Part shown: piece after piece, positions 25,681 through 34,952 of the stretch
How positions within the stretch are numbered: position 1 is the first letter of the stretch
How the letters are laid out: each line of letters begins with the position of its first letter
Source of the DNA: an uncultured Clostridia bacterium
Lineage (GTDB): Bacteria > Bacillota > Clostridia > TANB77 > CAG-508
Direction of reading: 5' to 3'
DNA: 64,000 nt
Assembly (NCBI GenBank): GCA_928721565.1
Contig: OV788638.1
Span: 124,001-188,000 of the forward strand
The notes under the pieces: model-generated
The model's database searches: none
Seen by the model: the letters and a program-made list of their open reading frames with translations, nothing else
What the model was told of the DNA's origin: nothing
Made by a program: the position numbers and the translations under genes

Positions 25681-27078
25681 TTATTTTGTGATAATTTTTC
25701 CATTATTATCTAATACTGTTTCTTGTTCGTTATTATAGATTCTTACTCCATTATCTTGTATTTCAATTTGTGCATTACTCATCTCTAATGCTAAGTCAAA
25801 TTTATTGTCATATATGTCAATTTTATCTGATGAAAACTCTCTAGCTTGAAAAATAGATTTTCCTTTAATTAATTGTATTAAATCATAATTAAAATCAACA
25901 ACAATATTTTCATCTGTATCTATAACGCCTACTTTATCTTGTTCATTTGTAGCTATAAAATAGTTGTCATAAGCATATTCTAAAAAATGATAATTTTGCT
26001 TTGTTAAATCTTCAAAATTTGAATTTACCACTGTATATTTTCCATCTTGATTTTTTATAAAATATTTTGAACTTGATGTACTATTAATATATTCATTAAA
26101 TGGAATATCTACAGTTTTACCATTTACATCAAATACTTTTTGCTCTTCTTCTTTTGTACCATATAAGTAAATTCCGTTTGCAGTTAACTCATCATATTCT
26201 GCTGGTATAATTTCTGATCCTTTTAAATTGATTGCTCCATATTTTTTTGTTCTTTCAACTATAAATACTTGTAAGTCTGAATTATAGTCTATTGATTGGT
26301 ACTGTGTATTTATTATTTTACTATTATTTATAAAAACTCCATATTGTCCATTTTGTGCTGCTATTAAATATATATCATTTTTTATTTGGTTTAGCCTTGT
26401 AATTTGATTATATTCTTCATTTAATACTTGTACTCCATCACAATCATAATATCCATATCTATATCCGTCATTTGTTATTACACAAACAATATATCCAGAT
26501 TTTTTATATTCATTTTCATCTGTATAAAATCCATCTGATTGTATAGAATCATATTTATTTTTTATTTTAGAATTTCCTTTTTCGTCAATTATTCCATATT
26601 CACCATTTTCTTTAACTAACACTTCTCCTTCTTTATTTGAAAAGCTAGTTAAATCTTCATATTTAGCATCTGTAATTGTTTTTCCTGTAATATTTAGCAA
26701 TCCATATTTTCCATTTTTCTCATATCTTAAGATATTTTTTTCATATTTTGAGTCTGCATATTCTATCAATTCTACATCATCATAATTCTGAAAAATCGTT
26801 TCATTTTTTGAATTCACAAATTCAGCATCTTCTCCACTTTCACACATAAATACATCTCTATGCTCATTTGGAATTATAATTTTGTCATATTGAGGTTCTA
26901 TTATTGTATTTTCACCATCTTTTACCCCGACTTTTCCATTTTCTTCTATTGTTTCATAATTTTTGGATGTATCTACTTTTTCATTTGATAATCTTTCTTT
27001 GTTTGGTATATATATTGATATTGCTAAACTTACTATTACAATAATTGCTACTATTGTTATACTTACTTTTTTAGACAT
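25681..27078 (-). CDS. WG-repeat membrane-anchored protein
   Basis: 465 residues with an N-terminal membrane segment (about 5-24) and about ten beta-repeat units of the WG/KWG type (NGKVGVKDGE, NGKYGLLNITG, NGEYGIIDEKG, NGQYGVFINN, TKKYGAINLKG, QDKVGVIDTD). These likely form a propeller-like surface domain exposed outside the cell. Function unknown; such proteins are common in clostridial genomes. There is no sorting signal. Confidence 0.8.
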   Translation of the reverse strand: MSKKVSITIVAIIVIVSLAISIYIPNKERLSNEKVDTSKNYETIEENGKVGVKDGENTIIEPQYDKIIIPNEHRDVFMCESGEDAEFVNSKNETIFQNYDDVELIEYADSKYEKNILRYEKNGKYGLLNITGKTITDAKYEDLTSFSNKEGEVLVKENGEYGIIDEKGNSKIKNKYDSIQSDGFYTDENEYKKSGYIVCVITNDGYRYGYYDCDGVQVLNEEYNQITRLNQIKNDIYLIAAQNGQYGVFINNSKIINTQYQSIDYNSDLQVFIVERTKKYGAINLKGSEIIPAEYDELTANGIYLYGTKEEEQKVFDVNGKTVDIPFNEYINSTSSSKYFIKNQDGKYTVVNSNFEDLTKQNYHFLEYAYDNYFIATNEQDKVGVIDTDENIVVDFNYDLIQLIKGKSIFQAREFSSDKIDIYDNKFDLALEMSNAQIEIQDNGVRIYNNEQETVLDNNGKIITK

Positions 27079-27155
27079 ATTTCTACCTCTTTCTCTTTAG
27101 ATAACTTTATTGTACTATTATAATACCTTTTTTTCAATATATTTTTGCATTTTCC

Positions 27156-27193
27156 TTGTTTTTTTTGACTTAATATTGTATAATCTTTACATA
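27156..27193 (+). promoter_or_regulatory. asnS promoter region
   Basis: Two overlapping sigma-A options: TTGTTT-N17-TATAAT (27156-27184) and TTGACT-N17-TACATA (27165-27193). Either would give a leader of only about 50 bases, too short for a T-box. Confidence 0.5.
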
Positions 27194-27240
27194 ATAATAT
27201 CAAGAGCCTACATAAAAGGCAAGGAAGGAATGAATTATTT

Positions 27241-28629
27241 ATGACAAATACAACTATAAAAGATTTATTTAGAAATACTTCAAATTATGCAAATAAAGAA
27301 GTAACTTTAGAAGGTTGGGTAAAAACAGTTAGAGATTCAAAAACATTTGGCTTTATAGAACTAAGTGATGGTTCTTTTTTTAAGAATGTTCAAATTGTTT
27401 TTAATGATAAATTATCAAACTTTACTGAAATTGCAAAGCTTACAATAAGTTCTACTATAAAGGTAACAGGAACTCTTATAATTACAGAAAATGCAAAGCA
27501 ACCTTTTGAAATTCAAGCTACTGAAATTATTATTGAAGATTTATGCGATTTAGACTACCCTCTTCAAAAGAAAAGACATTCTTTTGAATATTTACGTACA
27601 ATTGCACATCTTCGTCCAAGAACAAATACTTTTAGTGCTGTTTTTAGAATTAGAAGTGTAGCAGCATTTGCTATACACGAATATTTTCAGGAACGTGGAT
27701 ATGTATATGTTCATACTCCAATAATTACATGTGCTGACTGTGAAGGTTCTGCCGAAATGTTTAAATTAACCACTTTAAATCTTGATGAAGAATTACCAAA
27801 AAAAGATGGTAAAACAGACTTTGGAGAAGATTTATTTGGTAGAAAAGCATATATTACTGGTTCAGGACAATTACATGGAGAAACATTTGCTTCTGCATTC
27901 GGAAAAATCTATACATTTGGTCCAACATTAAGAAGTGAAAATTCAAACACAAAAACACATGCAAATGAATTCTGGATGATTGAACCTGAAATTTCATTTT
28001 GTGATTTAGATGGATTAATGGATATAGAAGAAGATTGTTTAAAATATATTGTAAAAACAGTTATGGAAAAATGTCCAGAAGAAATAGATTTCTGTGATGC
28101 ATTTATCGAAAAAGGTTTAAAAGAAAAATTAACAAAATTATTAAATTCAGAATTTGTTAGAATAGATCATAAAGATGCTATTGATATATTAAAAAAAGCG
28201 GACAGACAATGGGAATTTCAACCTGATTATGGTGAGGATCTAGCCAAAGAACATGAAAAATATATTACAGAATACTTTAATGGTCCTGTTTTTGTAAAGA
28301 ACTGGCCTAAAGATATAAAATCATATTATATGAAGCTTAACCCTGATGGTAAAACTGTTGCAGCTGTTGACTTGGAAGTTCCAGGTGCAGGTGAAATTAT
28401 GGGTGGTTCTCAAAGAGAAGAAGATTATGATAAACTTGTTAAAAGAATGAAAGAAATTGGAATCGCAACAGATCCACTATATTGGTATTTAGACTTACGT
28501 AGATTTGGTACTAATATCCATTCTGGATTTGGTTTAGGTTTTGAAAGATTACTTATGTATATAACTGGAATTGAAAACATTAGAGATGTTATTCCTTATC
28601 CAAGAACTCCAAATAATTGTGAATTTTAA
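27241..28629 (+). CDS. asnS: Asparaginyl-tRNA synthetase
   Basis: Class II synthetase that charges tRNA-Asn. 462 residues: an N-terminal OB fold (EVTLEGWVKTVRDSKTFGFIEL), motif 2 around FGPTLRSENSNTKTHANEFWM, and motif 3 GFGLGFERLLMYITG near the C-terminus, which is typical of AsnRS. GGAAGGA precedes ATG. It is followed by tsaE, with one repeat cluster between them. Confidence 0.96.
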   Translation: MTNTTIKDLFRNTSNYANKEVTLEGWVKTVRDSKTFGFIELSDGSFFKNVQIVFNDKLSNFTEIAKLTISSTIKVTGTLIITENAKQPFEIQATEIIIEDLCDLDYPLQKKRHSFEYLRTIAHLRPRTNTFSAVFRIRSVAAFAIHEYFQERGYVYVHTPIITCADCEGSAEMFKLTTLNLDEELPKKDGKTDFGEDLFGRKAYITGSGQLHGETFASAFGKIYTFGPTLRSENSNTKTHANEFWMIEPEISFCDLDGLMDIEEDCLKYIVKTVMEKCPEEIDFCDAFIEKGLKEKLTKLLNSEFVRIDHKDAIDILKKADRQWEFQPDYGEDLAKEHEKYITEYFNGPVFVKNWPKDIKSYYMKLNPDGKTVAAVDLEVPGAGEIMGGSQREEDYDKLVKRMKEIGIATDPLYWYLDLRRFGTNIHSGFGLGFERLLMYITGIENIRDVIPYPRTPNNCEF

Positions 28630-28647
28630 TTTGGGCTTGTATTATTT

Positions 28648-28681
28648 CGAACCGGCTATTTGGGACCGGTTCTTAAATGAT
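28648..28681. repeat. ACCGGT repeat, cluster G (1 full copy, 1 partial)
   Basis: A full core at 28665 in GGGACCGGTTCTT and a partial ACCGGC at 28651. It lies between asnS and tsaE, the only cluster besides A next to plus-strand genes. Confidence 0.75.
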
Positions 28682-28708
28682 ACTCTTCTATATTATGGAG
28701 GTAATTTT

Positions 28709-29146
28709 ATGAAAGATTATACATTCACTTCTCACAGTAGTAATGAAACTATGAATTTTGCTTCAGAATTAGCAAGCAAATTACATCCAGGTAATGTTGT
28801 TGTTTTATCAGGTGAATTGGGAGCCGGAAAAACAAAATTTACTGAAGGATTTTTGAAATATTTCGGACTTGATGATGAAATTTCAAGTCCAACTTTTAGT
28901 ATTGTTAATGAATATAAAAAAGATAATATAAACATTTATCATTTTGACGTTTACCGTTTAGAAGATGTTGATGAGTTTTATGCTATTGGAGGCGAAGAAT
29001 ATTTTTCTTCTGGTATTTGTATTATAGAATGGGGTGAACTTATCCAAGAAGCTCTTCCTAAAAATTATATACATATATCTTTTGAAAAAGATTCATTAGA
29101 TGAAAACATTAGATATTTAAAACTATCATATATAACAAAAAAGTAA
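28709..29146 (+). CDS. tsaE: tRNA threonylcarbamoyladenosine ATPase TsaE
   Basis: ATPase that supports t6A synthesis on tRNAs with TsaB and TsaD. About 145 residues, standard length, with Walker A GELGAGKTKFTEG near residue 33, SPTFSIVNEY and FDVYRL. ATG at 28709 has GGAGG seven bases upstream; an upstream in-frame extension through the repeat has no such site. TsaB and TsaD genes are not adjacent. Confidence 0.95.
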   Translation: MKDYTFTSHSSNETMNFASELASKLHPGNVVVLSGELGAGKTKFTEGFLKYFGLDDEISSPTFSIVNEYKKDNINIYHFDVYRLEDVDEFYAIGGEEYFSSGICIIEWGELIQEALPKNYIHISFEKDSLDENIRYLKLSYITKK

Positions 29147-29181
29147 CTATTCAATAATTAATTTTTGAGTAGTTACTTTTT
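29138..29181. terminator. Bidirectional terminator between tsaE and uppP
   Basis: About 17-bp stem (AAAAAGTAACTATTCAA with TTGAGTAGTTACTTTTT, one wobble pair) between convergent genes. Confidence 0.88.
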
Positions 29182-29185
29182 CTAT

Positions 29186-29986
29186 TTATCTCATAAATGT
29201 CATTGCAATAACTATAATTCCAAGGATTACTCTGTATATTGCAAATACTTTGAAACTTCCTTTTTTCAAATATTCTAATAAAAATTTAATTACAAATATT
29301 CCTACTAAAAAGCTGAACAATACTCCCATGAAAAATGCAAAAGTAAATTGAAAATCTGTAATACTTACTAAAACTGCTGCTAAAACTATTGGTGTTGATA
29401 ATAGGAATGAATATTTTGCTGCACTCTCTCTATCAACTTTTAATGCTCTTGCTACTGTCATTGTAATTCCTGATCTTGATGTCCCTGGAAATGCTGCAGC
29501 TATTGCTTGTGATAATCCTATTAAAAATGATTGTTTAAATGTTATATCTTCATATTTTGTTTCAGATGGTGATTTTTTATCTACAACATATAACACTATA
29601 CCTAGCACTATAAGTGCTATTGCAATCATTATTGATTCTATATTAAATTTATCACAAATATATCCTGAGAACTTATCTAAAACTAAGCTAACAATACCTG
29701 TTGGAATTGTTACTGCTACTATGTACCAGAAGATTTTACCTTCTGTTGATTTTTTCTTTTTTATTACCTGATTATATCCACCTTTTATTAATGCAATCCA
29801 ATCTTTAAAGAAAAATAATGTAATTGCTAAAAATGTTCCTAAGTGTAACGCAATGTCAAAACTCTCTGGTATTTCTCCCCAATTAAACATCCATGGTATT
29901 AATTTTAAATGTGCTGAACTTGATATTGGTAACAATTCTGTTAATCCTTGCACTATTCCTAATATTATTGCTTGATATACTTCCAT
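29186..29986 (-). CDS. uppP: Undecaprenyl-diphosphatase
   Basis: Membrane enzyme (BacA family) that recycles the undecaprenyl lipid carrier. About 266 residues, eight or so membrane segments, with ELLPISSSAHL near the N-terminus and FPGTSRSGITM at about 165-175. ATG at 29986 is preferred because AAAGGATG lies upstream of it; an ATG eight codons earlier is also open. It follows dpaA, separated by two ACCGGT repeats. Confidence 0.95.
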   Translation of the reverse strand: MEVYQAIILGIVQGLTELLPISSSAHLKLIPWMFNWGEIPESFDIALHLGTFLAITLFFFKDWIALIKGGYNQVIKKKKSTEGKIFWYIVAVTIPTGIVSLVLDKFSGYICDKFNIESIMIAIALIVLGIVLYVVDKKSPSETKYEDITFKQSFLIGLSQAIAAAFPGTSRSGITMTVARALKVDRESAAKYSFLLSTPIVLAAVLVSITDFQFTFAFFMGVLFSFLVGIFVIKFLLEYLKKGSFKVFAIYRVILGIIVIAMTFMR

Positions 29987-30002
29987 TTTTTCATCCTTTC
30001 CT

Positions 30003-30064
30003 ATGATCATTTGGGACCGGTTCTCTCTTGAACATGTTCATTAGGGACCGGTTCTTAAATGATC
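30003..30064. repeat. ACCGGT repeat, cluster H (2 copies)
   Basis: Cores at 30016 and 30047. The cluster is an inverted structure as a whole: its ends are TGATCATTT and AAATGATCA, and its centre is TTGAACATGTTCA. It directly touches the dpaA stop codon. It is the last cluster; none occurs in the remaining 34 kb. Confidence 0.9.
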
Positions 30065-30065
30065 A

Positions 30066-30935
30066 CTATTTGTATATTTCTTTTATTATATTGTATATTG
30101 TATCTTTTATGAATTCTGCTGATGTAGTTGGTGCAACTTTTCCTGGTAATGATAATGCCCATACAAATTTTAGCTGATTATCTTTTACTGCTTTTTTATC
30201 AATGCCTCCAGGATTTGATGCTAAATCTATTAATAAAGATTCTTTTTTCACATATTTTAATCTTTCTTCATTTAAAATAATGTGTGGCACTGTGTTTATT
30301 ATAATATCATATTGTCTTAAATTCTCGTCTATAGTGTTTATATTTGTTGCTTTATGTCCATATGCTTGTATCCATGCAAGGTCTTCATCTTTTCTTGCTG
30401 CACAGGTTACTTTTGCTGATAATCCTGCGAGTTTTCTTGCTAAGACTTTTCCTATTCTTCCAAATCCTAATATTAAAACTTCGCTTCCATGAATTATCTT
30501 ATTTGTATTTTCTATTGCTATTTGTATTGTTCCTTCTGCTGTTGCTATTGTATTTAATACTGCTAGTTCTTCTCTTTTCATTATGTCTATTATTTCTATA
30601 TATTCATCATTGGCCATTTCATATACTTCTGGCGAAATTCCTCCTGCTATTAGTACCTTTGCATTTATAACGTGCATCATTTCTCTTATAGTTATTTCTT
30701 TATCGCTAAATGGCATATTTATCGTCTTTCCATTACTTGAAAATGGTATTGGTCCTATAACAATTTCTACTTCTTGTATTGCCTTTTTTATTGTATCACA
30801 ATGTTTTATTCTAGGATTGTTTTTTAATTCTTCAGATTTGTCTAGTCCATATGCATATATTTCATTTTGTTCTTTTGCTAGCATGACTGCTAGTTTTATG
30901 ATTCTTAGATCTCCTCCTATTATTGCAAATTTCAT
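30066..30935 (-). CDS. dpaA: Dipicolinate synthase subunit A
   Basis: Oxidises dihydrodipicolinate to dipicolinic acid for the spore core, with subunit B. 289 residues with an N-terminal half (AIIGGDLRIIKLAVML) and a Rossmann domain with GFGRIGKVLARKLAG at about 155-170. Length and motifs match DpaA/SpoVFA. The usual partner dpaB is not next to it; uppP follows instead. A hairpin (30955-30991) lies in the leader. Confidence 0.9.
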   Translation of the reverse strand: MKFAIIGGDLRIIKLAVMLAKEQNEIYAYGLDKSEELKNNPRIKHCDTIKKAIQEVEIVIGPIPFSSNGKTINMPFSDKEITIREMMHVINAKVLIAGGISPEVYEMANDEYIEIIDIMKREELAVLNTIATAEGTIQIAIENTNKIIHGSEVLILGFGRIGKVLARKLAGLSAKVTCAARKDEDLAWIQAYGHKATNINTIDENLRQYDIIINTVPHIILNEERLKYVKKESLLIDLASNPGGIDKKAVKDNQLKFVWALSLPGKVAPTTSAEFIKDTIYNIIKEIYK

Positions 30936-30954
30936 ATACTCCTCCTTTTTATTG

Positions 30955-30991
30955 AAACAGATTTGTCCTCTAATAAGTGATAAATCCGTTT
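30955..30991 (-). other. Hairpin in the leader of dpaA
   Basis: Inverted repeat AAACGGATTT/AAATCTGTTT (one G-T pair on this strand) just before the dpaA ribosome site. It may be the terminator of the upstream TPR gene or a leader structure. Confidence 0.5.
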
Positions 30992-31026
30992 TTTATAGTA
31001 TATTAAATTTGCAAATTTTTATGAAT

Positions 31027-32263
31027 TTATTCTCTTTCTTTTTGATTTTTAAATTTTATTTCAAAATTTTCTTCATCATTTCTAGATTTATTCATTTTTG
31101 GCACTACATCTCCGTAACCAATTTTCTTTGTAATCTCTACCATTTCTTCTAAATGTTCTTTTGCTTTTATTTCTTTTTTAGTTAATTTTCGTTTTTTAAC
31201 TTCGTCTTCTTCTATATCCAAATTAAATGGTATTGATAGTTTGGCTATAATTACTGCAAATGTTACATCATTTTTAATTTTTTCTACAATTCTTTTTGGA
31301 TTTTCTTGTATTGCTACATTTGCATATTGTATTGCTCTTGTTTTGTCATTTTTTATAATATATATTTTGGCTAATTCTAAATATGCATCAGCACAAAGTT
31401 CTTCATCCTCAGTTACCTGTAGAAAATATTGTTCTGCTTCCTCTAATTCTTTATACATCAAGGCAATCTCTGCCAAGCTATATTTAGTATTATATACTAA
31501 AGAATTTAATTCTGCTGCTTTTTCATAACACATCTTTGCACTTGGGAAATCATTTAACATAGTATATACTATTCCTAAATTATAATTTAATTCGAAACTT
31601 GTTGGACTATATTTTAAAGCTTCTGTATATATATTTACTGCTTCTTTATAATCCTCTTTTTCTATTAACAAGTCTCCTAATGCAACTGTTGCTTCTGTAT
31701 ATTCTGGTTGTTTATCTAGTAAACTTGTTAGCATTTGTATAGCTTCGTCCTTTTTATCTAGGTCTGTTAATATATTTGCCACTTTATAATATGTGTCATA
31801 ATCTTTCTTATTTATGTTTATTGCTTGTGCATATTCATCTACAGCTTTTCTTTGTCCACCTTCTTGTTCATATATATATCCTAATAATTTATGTCCTAAA
31901 TAACTATCTGGATTTTTAGTTACAATCTTTATTAATTTATTTTTAGCAAATTTGGTATTTCCAAATATTAAATATATTCTTGCAATAATTCCATCTACCA
32001 TTTCTCCAATGTTTTTATCCACTTTTTCCAATATTATAATAAAAACTGGCATAATTATTGATAATGCATAAATTATTGTTTGTGTTACAATACTTATCTC
32101 TTCTTTAGAAAAACACAGATGCCAAAAATCTATTGCTATTCCGTAGTGCTTCTATTGATAGTATTGGTACATATTTTGTGTCATTTTTTCTAATTAACTC
32201 AAAGAACATATATACAAATAGTGCAAATGCAACTGTTATAAATATAAGTTGTTTTATTATCAT
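31027..32263 (-). CDS. Membrane-anchored TPR protein, frameshifted near 32143
   Basis: ATG at 32263, with GAGGAT upstream, encodes a membrane segment and 41 codons ending ILSIEAL, then runs off frame and stops at 32105. A second frame resumes at GGA (32142) as GIAIDFWHLCF and continues into a 341-residue TPR domain with at least five units (DYDTYYKVANILTDL, TEATVALGDLLIE, SFELNYNLGIVY). Removing one base at about 32143 restores a single protein of about 411 residues with two N-terminal membrane segments. Whether this is a real mutation or an assembly error cannot be told here. Function unknown. Confidence 0.75.
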
Positions 32264-32294
32264 ATTTTTCATCCTCTATATCGATTTCTTTTTA

Positions 32295-33542
32295 TTATTT
32301 ATGTTCATGCTCATGTGAGATCATATCGTAATCATCTATTATGTTTTGTACAACAGATTTTGAATCTGCTTTTTCTCCACCTTTTGTCATGTCTCTATCA
32401 TATCGTTCTATCAAGGTTGGTAAAGATTCTCCTGTTTCTTCCATTAACTCTTTCCATGTAGTATCAGTATTTGGAATATAATCATCTTCTGATATTTGGT
32501 CTACTGGCTTTTGACTAACATCTTCTTTTATCTCTTCAATTTCTTCTACTTGATGTGCTAAATCATGAGTATATTCTTTGCCTCCAGCCTTAAACTCTCT
32601 TCTTATTTCTGCATCTTCTTGCCCATTTCCATCTTCCCCTTGCTCTCTAACCTGTCTTGCGACTCTTTCTTGGCAAGGTAAAACATCAACAGTTTGAATA
32701 TTTACTGTTCCATATTGACCATATGTTACAGCAATCTCTTTATCTGAACGATTTGTTTTCATCAAAGCATATGGTACTTCTTTTTCTATATTTTCACCTT
32801 TTTCGTCAATACTTATTATTTTTCTTCTTGTAGGTTGAGATGGTTCTACTTTTTCATTTAATTGCCATTTACTTTTTCCTCCATCTTGAACCTTTTCTAC
32901 CATTACAAATTTACCTAGTGTTTGAGAATATCCTTGTGCATGTTCATCAGAATTTTCAAAAGCTTCTGGCATTCTTTCTTTTATATTTTGTATGTCTTTT
33001 ATTTCTCTAACATTTATCAGACCTAAATCTTGCCCTTGTTCTTTTAAATCTTGATCAATTTCTTGAGATTCATCTTCTTTATCATTAGTTTGTTCATCTT
33101 TCTCTACTTTTGAAATCTTTTCTGATACTCCTTTTAGTCGCCCTTTTTCTAAGTCATTTGACTTCATAAGTTCTTCTATATCTAGTTCTTCTCCTAAATA
33201 TTTTGCTAAATCACCTTCTGTATGAACTTTTCCATCTCCATCAATTGATAAACATTCTTCTATAATTTGCTCTCCCTTTTCGTTTTCATTTATCCAGCGA
33301 AAATGATAACTTGTTTTTCCATTTTGATCCTGTTCTGCTGTTATAAAAACATTTTTTAATGTAATAGGTCCCTTTTCAGTATTAATTACAAATTCTGAAT
33401 AATATTTTGTTGCAATTAGCTCTCTTTGGTTTTTCTCTTGAATGTTTTGTGCATTCACACTTGCTTCCATAACATTTAATTTTTGTAAAATTTCTTTTTC
33501 TTCAGGTGCAAATGTATATTGTTCAGTTTTATTATTTTCCAT
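32295..33542 (-). CDS. Uncharacterised acidic protein
   Basis: 415 residues, no family I recognise. Highly charged, rich in Glu, Lys and Gln, no signal peptide or membrane segment. Two beta-rich stretches (YYSEFVINTEKGPITLKNVF, about 47-66, and GKFVMVEKVQDGGKSKWQL, about 210-228) are separated by a low-complexity acidic linker. It starts one base after the rimO stop and lies 31 bases before the TPR gene, so the three are likely one transcript. Confidence 0.6.
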   Translation of the reverse strand: MENNKTEQYTFAPEEKEILQKLNVMEASVNAQNIQEKNQRELIATKYYSEFVINTEKGPITLKNVFITAEQDQNGKTSYHFRWINENEKGEQIIEECLSIDGDGKVHTEGDLAKYLGEELDIEELMKSNDLEKGRLKGVSEKISKVEKDEQTNDKEDESQEIDQDLKEQGQDLGLINVREIKDIQNIKERMPEAFENSDEHAQGYSQTLGKFVMVEKVQDGGKSKWQLNEKVEPSQPTRRKIISIDEKGENIEKEVPYALMKTNRSDKEIAVTYGQYGTVNIQTVDVLPCQERVARQVREQGEDGNGQEDAEIRREFKAGGKEYTHDLAHQVEEIEEIKEDVSQKPVDQISEDDYIPNTDTTWKELMEETGESLPTLIERYDRDMTKGGEKADSKSVVQNIIDDYDMISHEHEHK

Positions 33543-33543
33543 A

Positions 33544-34908
33544 TTAATTCTCCTTTACAATTTCACCTATCAAGTCATAATTACTAACATCAATTACTTT
33601 AGCTTTAATAAATTGATTAATTAATTTTTCATCACTATTTTTTATGTATATTACTCCATCAATTTCTGGAACGTCTTGCTTAGTTCTGCCTATTAGATAT
33701 TTTCCATCAAAAGAAATATCTTCTATAAGAACCTCAACTTCTTGTCCAATCTTATTTTGAAGGTTTTCTTTAGAAATCCCCTGTTGAATTTTCATTATCT
33801 TATTATATCTTGATTTTTTAGTTTTTCCATACACTTGCTCTGGTAATTTAGCAGCTGGTGTTCCTTCTTCTTTTGAATACATAAATGCTCCTAATTTATC
33901 AAATTTTGCCACTTCTACAAATTTACTTAATTCATCAAAATTCTGTTGTTTCTCTCCAGGAAATCCAACAATTAAACTTGTTCTTAAAGTTACACTTGGA
34001 ATTTCTTTTCTCAATTTTGCTATAAGATTTTCTATTTGTTCTTTATTAGTTTGTCTATTCATCTTTTTAAGAATTCCATTTGAAATATGTTGAATTGGAA
34101 TATCAAAATATTTGCATATCTTATTATTGTTCTTTACTGTTTCAATCAATTCATCAGTTATACCTTCTGGATAAGAATATAAGAATCTTATCCACTTTAT
34201 TTCAGGAATTGTTGATAGTTGTTCTAATAATTCTGCTAATTTTGATTCTCCATATAAATCTATACCATATTTTGTAGTGTCTTGAGCAATTACTATAAGT
34301 TCTTTTATTCCTTTATTTGCAAGCATTCTAGCTTCTTCCATAATTTCTTCTTTTCGTCTACTTACAAATGGACCTCTTATATATGGAATTGCACAATATG
34401 TACATCTATTACTACATCCCTCTCCAATTTTTAAATAAGCATAATTTTTTCCTGTAGTAATAACTCTTTCATAAAATTCATTATATGTTGGCATAGGAAG
34501 TGGTTTCATCTCTGATATTTTAGTAATAGTCTTAGTTTTGCTTTCTTCTACAATATCTTCATTTATTAGCTTTTCAATTTTTTGCCACATTTCTGGATAT
34601 TCATCAATTTTAATAAATAAATCAACTTCTGGAAGTTCTTTTACAAGATCATCATAATATCTTTGAACTAAACATCCCATGGCAATTAAATATTTACAAT
34701 TTTTCTCTTTGTATTCTGCCATCTCTAATATTGTATTAATAGCTTCTTCTTTTGCAGATTCAATAAATCCACAAGTATTTATTACTATAATATCTGCATT
34801 TTCTGGATTGTTTACAATTTCAAATTGATTGTTTTTAAAATGACCAATTGCAACTTCTGTATCTATTAAATTTTTGCTACATCCTAATGATATAAATCCG
34901 ACTTTCAT
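33544..34908 (-). CDS. rimO: Ribosomal protein S12 methylthiotransferase
   Basis: Radical-SAM enzyme that methylthiolates an Asp of ribosomal protein S12. 454 residues: the N-terminal cluster domain (SLGCSKNLIDTE, CGF and GCLVQRY cysteines), the radical-SAM core CSNRCTYCAIP near residue 155, and a C-terminal TRAM domain. The SLGCSKN start favours RimO over MiaB. It follows the RNase G gene by 42 bases. Confidence 0.94.
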   Translation of the reverse strand: MKVGFISLGCSKNLIDTEVAIGHFKNNQFEIVNNPENADIIVINTCGFIESAKEEAINTILEMAEYKEKNCKYLIAMGCLVQRYYDDLVKELPEVDLFIKIDEYPEMWQKIEKLINEDIVEESKTKTITKISEMKPLPMPTYNEFYERVITTGKNYAYLKIGEGCSNRCTYCAIPYIRGPFVSRRKEEIMEEARMLANKGIKELIVIAQDTTKYGIDLYGESKLAELLEQLSTIPEIKWIRFLYSYPEGITDELIETVKNNNKICKYFDIPIQHISNGILKKMNRQTNKEQIENLIAKLRKEIPSVTLRTSLIVGFPGEKQQNFDELSKFVEVAKFDKLGAFMYSKEEGTPAAKLPEQVYGKTKKSRYNKIMKIQQGISKENLQNKIGQEVEVLIEDISFDGKYLIGRTKQDVPEIDGVIYIKNSDEKLINQFIKAKVIDVSNYDLIGEIVKEN

Positions 34909-34928
34909 TTTTTCTCCTTCTTGTTAAA

Positions 34929-34952
34929 AAGCTCAGTCAATTTTGACAGCTT
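34929..34952. other. Hairpin at the truncated end of the RNase G gene
   Basis: AAGCT-CA-GTCAA-TT-TTGAC-AGCTT. It overlaps the stop of the RNase G gene, where the C-terminal coding sequence would be expected. Confidence 0.6.

Noticed and set aside
27100..27240. T-box or riboswitch before asnS
   Set aside because: The leader is only about 50 bases from the likely promoter and lacks the T-box bulge and specifier-loop motifs.
1849..30064. ACCGGT clusters as CRISPR arrays
   Set aside because: Spacer sequences between cores are themselves conserved repeat flanks, arrays have only one to four units, and no cas genes are present.
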